The notes beneath the pieces are model-generated. The model did no database searches. It had not been told where the DNA came from and saw only the letters and a program-made list of their open reading frames with translations. The translations under genes were made by a program, and so were the position numbers. From positions 65,297,817 through 65,361,816 of the forward strand of contig JAWZYU010000030.1 in assembly GCA_038380435.1 (NCBI GenBank): a stretch of DNA of 64,000 nt. Direction: 5' to 3'. Numbering within the stretch: position 1 is the first letter of the stretch; the number at the start of each line of letters is the position of its first letter. Shown here piece after piece: positions 62,901 to 64,000 of this stretch. This stretch comes from Ryuthela nishihirai. Its lineage: Eukaryota; Arthropoda; Arachnida; Araneae; Heptathelidae.

Positions 62901-63384
62901 GTCAGGCTCATGTCATTTCCACCTTTCTCTTGATTTGGGCAGCTTTCTTTTCTTAGGGTGTTGACTGCCACAAGTTGCTACTGATAATCATATATGTAAA
63001 ATTATGAGTATTTTACAGTATTACATATATTATCTTAAAAATCTAACAGTCTACCATGCAAAGTATGTTTTTTCCACCTAATTTTCATTGCAAGAGAACA
63101 TAATAAGCTGTAAGGTAGTATTCAAGTATTTTGATTCAAAAAAGCACAAATATGTGTAAGTAATTACCATCTCTATGCAATATAGTGCTAAAACTTAACT
63201 TCAGTCAACCATTATTGCTTCTTCCTAATTGTAAAACCCAGTTAATTTTCTGGTATGAAATACTCACCTTGCCAGTGCGAGTTGGAGAGGGAGAATTGCA
63301 AAGTCCAACAGGAGGGGTAAATATATGCAGAGGATCAGTGAGTGATCTTGGCCGTTTGGTAGTCTCACTCAATGAAGCATCATC
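50729..63384 (-). CDS. PABIR: PABIR/FAM122-family PP2A inhibitor, 5'-incomplete multi-exon gene
   Basis: Exons in transcript order: 63384-63268, 60450-60356, 60255-60200, 58323-58212, 50900-50729 (stop TGA at 50731-50729). All junctions keep phase and use GT-AG. The product reads SLSETTKRPRSLTDP, CNSPSPTRTGK, QCFSPSTCLPV, NPSPSPTRKNFTTR, RSQSPISLRPSQFSVKRK, then an acidic tail with DSGDITDSMSSCGSSPCGT. It matches vertebrate PABIR1/2 (SPAPSPTRGIGKQCFSP, PTTRFTTRRSQSPINCIRPS, KRKCEME). PABIR proteins bind and restrain PP2A-B55 in cell-cycle control. The N-terminal part (the RRSNSAP block) lies upstream of 64000. The paralogue number cannot be given, because invertebrates usually have one copy. 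Confidence 0.85.
52097..52395 (-). repeat. SINE-B copy, diverged
   Basis: GGTTGGGTTGTCCTTCGAGT, ACACAATGGGCTAAATGGCC, GAAGGTTGGGGGAAGGGGAC and CCTTTACAAGTGCATTGGTG. The head side is lost after GGCAGGATGATGAGTTTTCT. Confidence 0.8.
53511..53900 (-). pseudogene. hAT transposase C-terminal (dimerisation) part
   Basis: FWKPIAKIFSFYDILKLKDI, then DLQEELRDVSRMLPYSMKPL, NLIALYPNTVVALRILLTLP and VSVARGKEVFQ. The ALYPN...RILLTLPVSVA.....F pattern is the hAT C-terminal dimerisation signature with the family's usual A/R spacing. Confidence 0.85.
54229..54420 (+). repeat. SINE-A copy nested in the hAT element
   Basis: Full copy: CATATGGCCGAGTGGTTAGC (box A region), GCGCTTGGCTACTGATCTAA, box B GGTTCGAGCCCCGGG, the body, and the tail AAGCAGCTGCTTGAGGGGAT ATTAAT. 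It inserted in the transposase gene, so it is younger than the hAT element. Confidence 0.9.
54454..55327 (-). pseudogene. hAT transposase central part
   Basis: Starts ASQCLAFRGTTEHLFQPNNG, continues LSNNIQDELMNLMGNVILSK and KIAKYFAIIADCTPDVSHIE (catalytic Asp region), then in another frame LRGQGYDNGANMKGVRKG, then VPCACHSLNVVVNDAASSS and LKPLSATRWSS. Frameshifts occur near 54935 and in a poly-A-rich spot at ~54660. Confidence 0.85.
55404..55947 (-). pseudogene. hAT transposase N-terminal part with TTF-type zinc motif
   Basis: Begins MDLANKNSVPPQSLPEEVVE, then RGPHQIKEFEFPINKGRRRF, SVTNDAVFCFCCILFDNSSA. A frameshift near 55525 leads into PKKGYSDWGNLIRALTMHEK and NHRNAFRAWKELDIRLG, then a stop. 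Confidence 0.85.
57782..57824. repeat. Short palindrome before a SINE-A
   Basis: ACCATAAAGATTAT (57782-57795) and ATAATCTTTATGGT (57811-57824) are exact inverted repeats; a third related ACCATAATCT follows at ~57834. Confidence 0.7.
57846..58035 (+). repeat. SINE-A copy, diverged
   Basis: CCTGGTGACTAAGTGGTTAG, TGCACTTAGCTACTGATCAA, TTGGTTTGAGCTCTAGGTAA, ATAACTGACAGGCTCCTGTC and a damaged tail ACCTCTGTGGCAAAATGAGC. Confidence 0.75.
58212..58323 (-). CDS. PABIR: PABIR exon
   Basis: 112 nt, acceptor TTTGCCAG, donor GTAAGT. It encodes (Y)DMEMDHSDCLPNCAKRMNTG then MSTPEHSSPLAHPLIH, continuing the KRKxxME motif. It enters phase 1 and leaves phase 2. Confidence 0.82.
58324..60199 (-). other. PABIR intron, AT-rich
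   Basis: 1.9 kb of AT-rich sequence with A runs (for example ~59458-59469). No mobile element or coding signal that I can name. Confidence 0.7.
60200..60255 (-). CDS. PABIR: PABIR exon with RRSQSPI block
   Basis: 56 nt, acceptor TTCTTCCAG, donor GTGAGT. It encodes RRSQSPISLRPSQFSVKRK, the most conserved stretch of the family (human RRSQSPINCIRPSVLGPLKRK). Confidence 0.9.
60356..60450 (-). CDS. PABIR: PABIR exon with QCFSPS and PSPSPT blocks
   Basis: 95 nt, acceptor TTTTTACAG, donor GTAAGT. It encodes QCFSPSTCLPVRTSAFSPNP then SPSPTRKNFTT(R), matching human QCFSPSLQSFVSSNG..PSPIPSPTTRFTTR. Confidence 0.9.
60451..63267 (-). other. PABIR intron with degenerate SINE-B
   Basis: A SINE-B relic at ~60685-61030 with a G run (60999-61013) near its end. 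61031-63267 is otherwise AT-rich and without recognisable features. Confidence 0.7.
60685..61030 (-). repeat. SINE-B relic
   Basis: AATTGTTTTACCTTTGAGAA, GAGTGGGCTAAATGGTTAGG, TCACAAGGACTCAGAGTTGG and CAAGAATAATGAACATTCTT still follow the SINE-B order; the head side is barely recognisable. Confidence 0.55.
63268..63384 (-). CDS. PABIR: PABIR exon, first one visible
   Basis: 117 nt, phase 0 at both ends, acceptor ATTATTTTAG, donor GTGAGT. It encodes DDASLSETTKRPRSLTDPLH, IFTPPVGLCNSPSPTRTGK, equivalent to human SLSDNDVEKSASPKRIDF and the SPAPSPTRGIGK segment. Confidence 0.85.
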
Positions 63385-64000
63385 CTAAAATAATGAATTT
63401 TTACATTAGATACATGTAGGTATTTTCCTTAGTTTATTTACATAGTAAAAAATACTGATTAAACTGTACAGCTGAAAAAACTACATATAGATAGAATGCC
63501 AAATGAAATTCAATAGGAAAATATACAAACCACATTAATTTGCTTGCAGGATTACTGATTACACTGGGCAACACACAAAAAGGCTTTGAAATGAAAATAG
63601 CCAACCTTTACTAATTTTGAGGTGCTGAACATGAAAATGACAATAAAATTTGTCAATTGGCTCTTGTTTAGGAGAGACAGAGATAGTCATGTATAAGCGA
63701 CTCAGTCTGCATTGAGTACATAGATAACCATTTTGCAATGCCGTATTTTAAACTCTAGATTGCAACATATTGCATTGTATTGCATCAGCCCACCATACAC
63801 ACAACCCCTGGAAGTATTGCATCATTGTCTGATGCAATGTAGTTGAGTCATGACAATCGCGGACAAATTATGATGTAATCGTTAGTTGTAAGCAATGTCT
63901 CATAGAGTGAGCAAGTCTTTTGAGTGACTCCCATTTACCTGAATCATAAGTACAACACAAGTGATCCTTGCAGTTTTAATCCAGCAGTAATGATGCTCAA
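63385..64000 (-). other. Start of the next PABIR intron, nothing recognised
   Basis: AT-rich sequence upstream of the exon acceptor at 63385. No further PABIR exon, repeat or RNA gene was found up to the window edge. Confidence 0.6.

Noticed and set aside
1..64000. CRISPR arrays, operons, ribosome binding sites, prophage or plasmid features
   Set aside because: The window is eukaryotic; repeats are SINE, LINE and DNA-transposon copies with no regular spacer structure.

Overview
This 64 kb window is AT-rich eukaryotic nuclear DNA with GT-AG introns. It looks like an invertebrate, most plausibly an arthropod and perhaps a chelicerate such as a horseshoe crab or spider. That placement is an inference from the repeat content (RTE-type and RNase H-bearing LINEs, several tRNA-derived SINEs, Tc1/mariner, hAT and piggyBac relics) and from the long introns; nothing in the window proves it.

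Two host genes can be read through their exons. The first, on the + strand, is the mitochondrial glutamyl-tRNA synthetase gene EARS2. Eleven coding exons run from 254 to the stop at 35033-35035 and give 417 residues; the first ~100 residues lie upstream of the window. The second, on the - strand, is a PABIR/FAM122-family inhibitor of PP2A-B55. Five coding exons run from 63384 down to the stop at 50729-50731; its 5' part lies beyond 64000. The two genes converge tail to tail across 15.7 kb of intergenic DNA.

Most of the remaining sequence is mobile elements. 1-35 kb (EARS2 introns): MITE-like repeats, a SINE-C head-to-head cluster (4.1-5.0 kb), a 5'-truncated RTE-type LINE with a SINE nested in it (5.4-7.8 kb), a long nearly intact antisense LINE with endonuclease, RT and RNase H (8.6-12.65 kb), a Tc1 element (15.3-16.5 kb), a mariner relic (19.9-21.2 kb), a hAT-type non-autonomous element (29.3-29.7 kb) and a tRNA-like palindrome (32.3 kb). 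35-50.7 kb (intergenic): a full-length RTE-type LINE with target-site duplication (36.5-40.9 kb) split by a 764-bp foldback element, a pseudogene of an unnamed conserved family (41.5-42.5 kb), a second Tc1-type element (44.9-46.0 kb) and an internally deleted piggyBac-like element (47.2-48.6 kb). 50.7-64 kb (PABIR introns): a complete but broken hAT element with target-site duplication (53.2-56.9 kb), itself carrying a SINE.

The most interesting signals are: (1) the foldback element at 37723-38486, which has perfect 25-bp terminal repeats, two further long internal hairpins and an 8-bp duplication that a second LINE copy confirms as an empty site; (2) a shared 3' tail between the RTE-type LINE and the SINE-A family, which points to a LINE/SINE mobilisation pair; and (3) a tRNA-like sequence enclosed in a short perfect inverted repeat.
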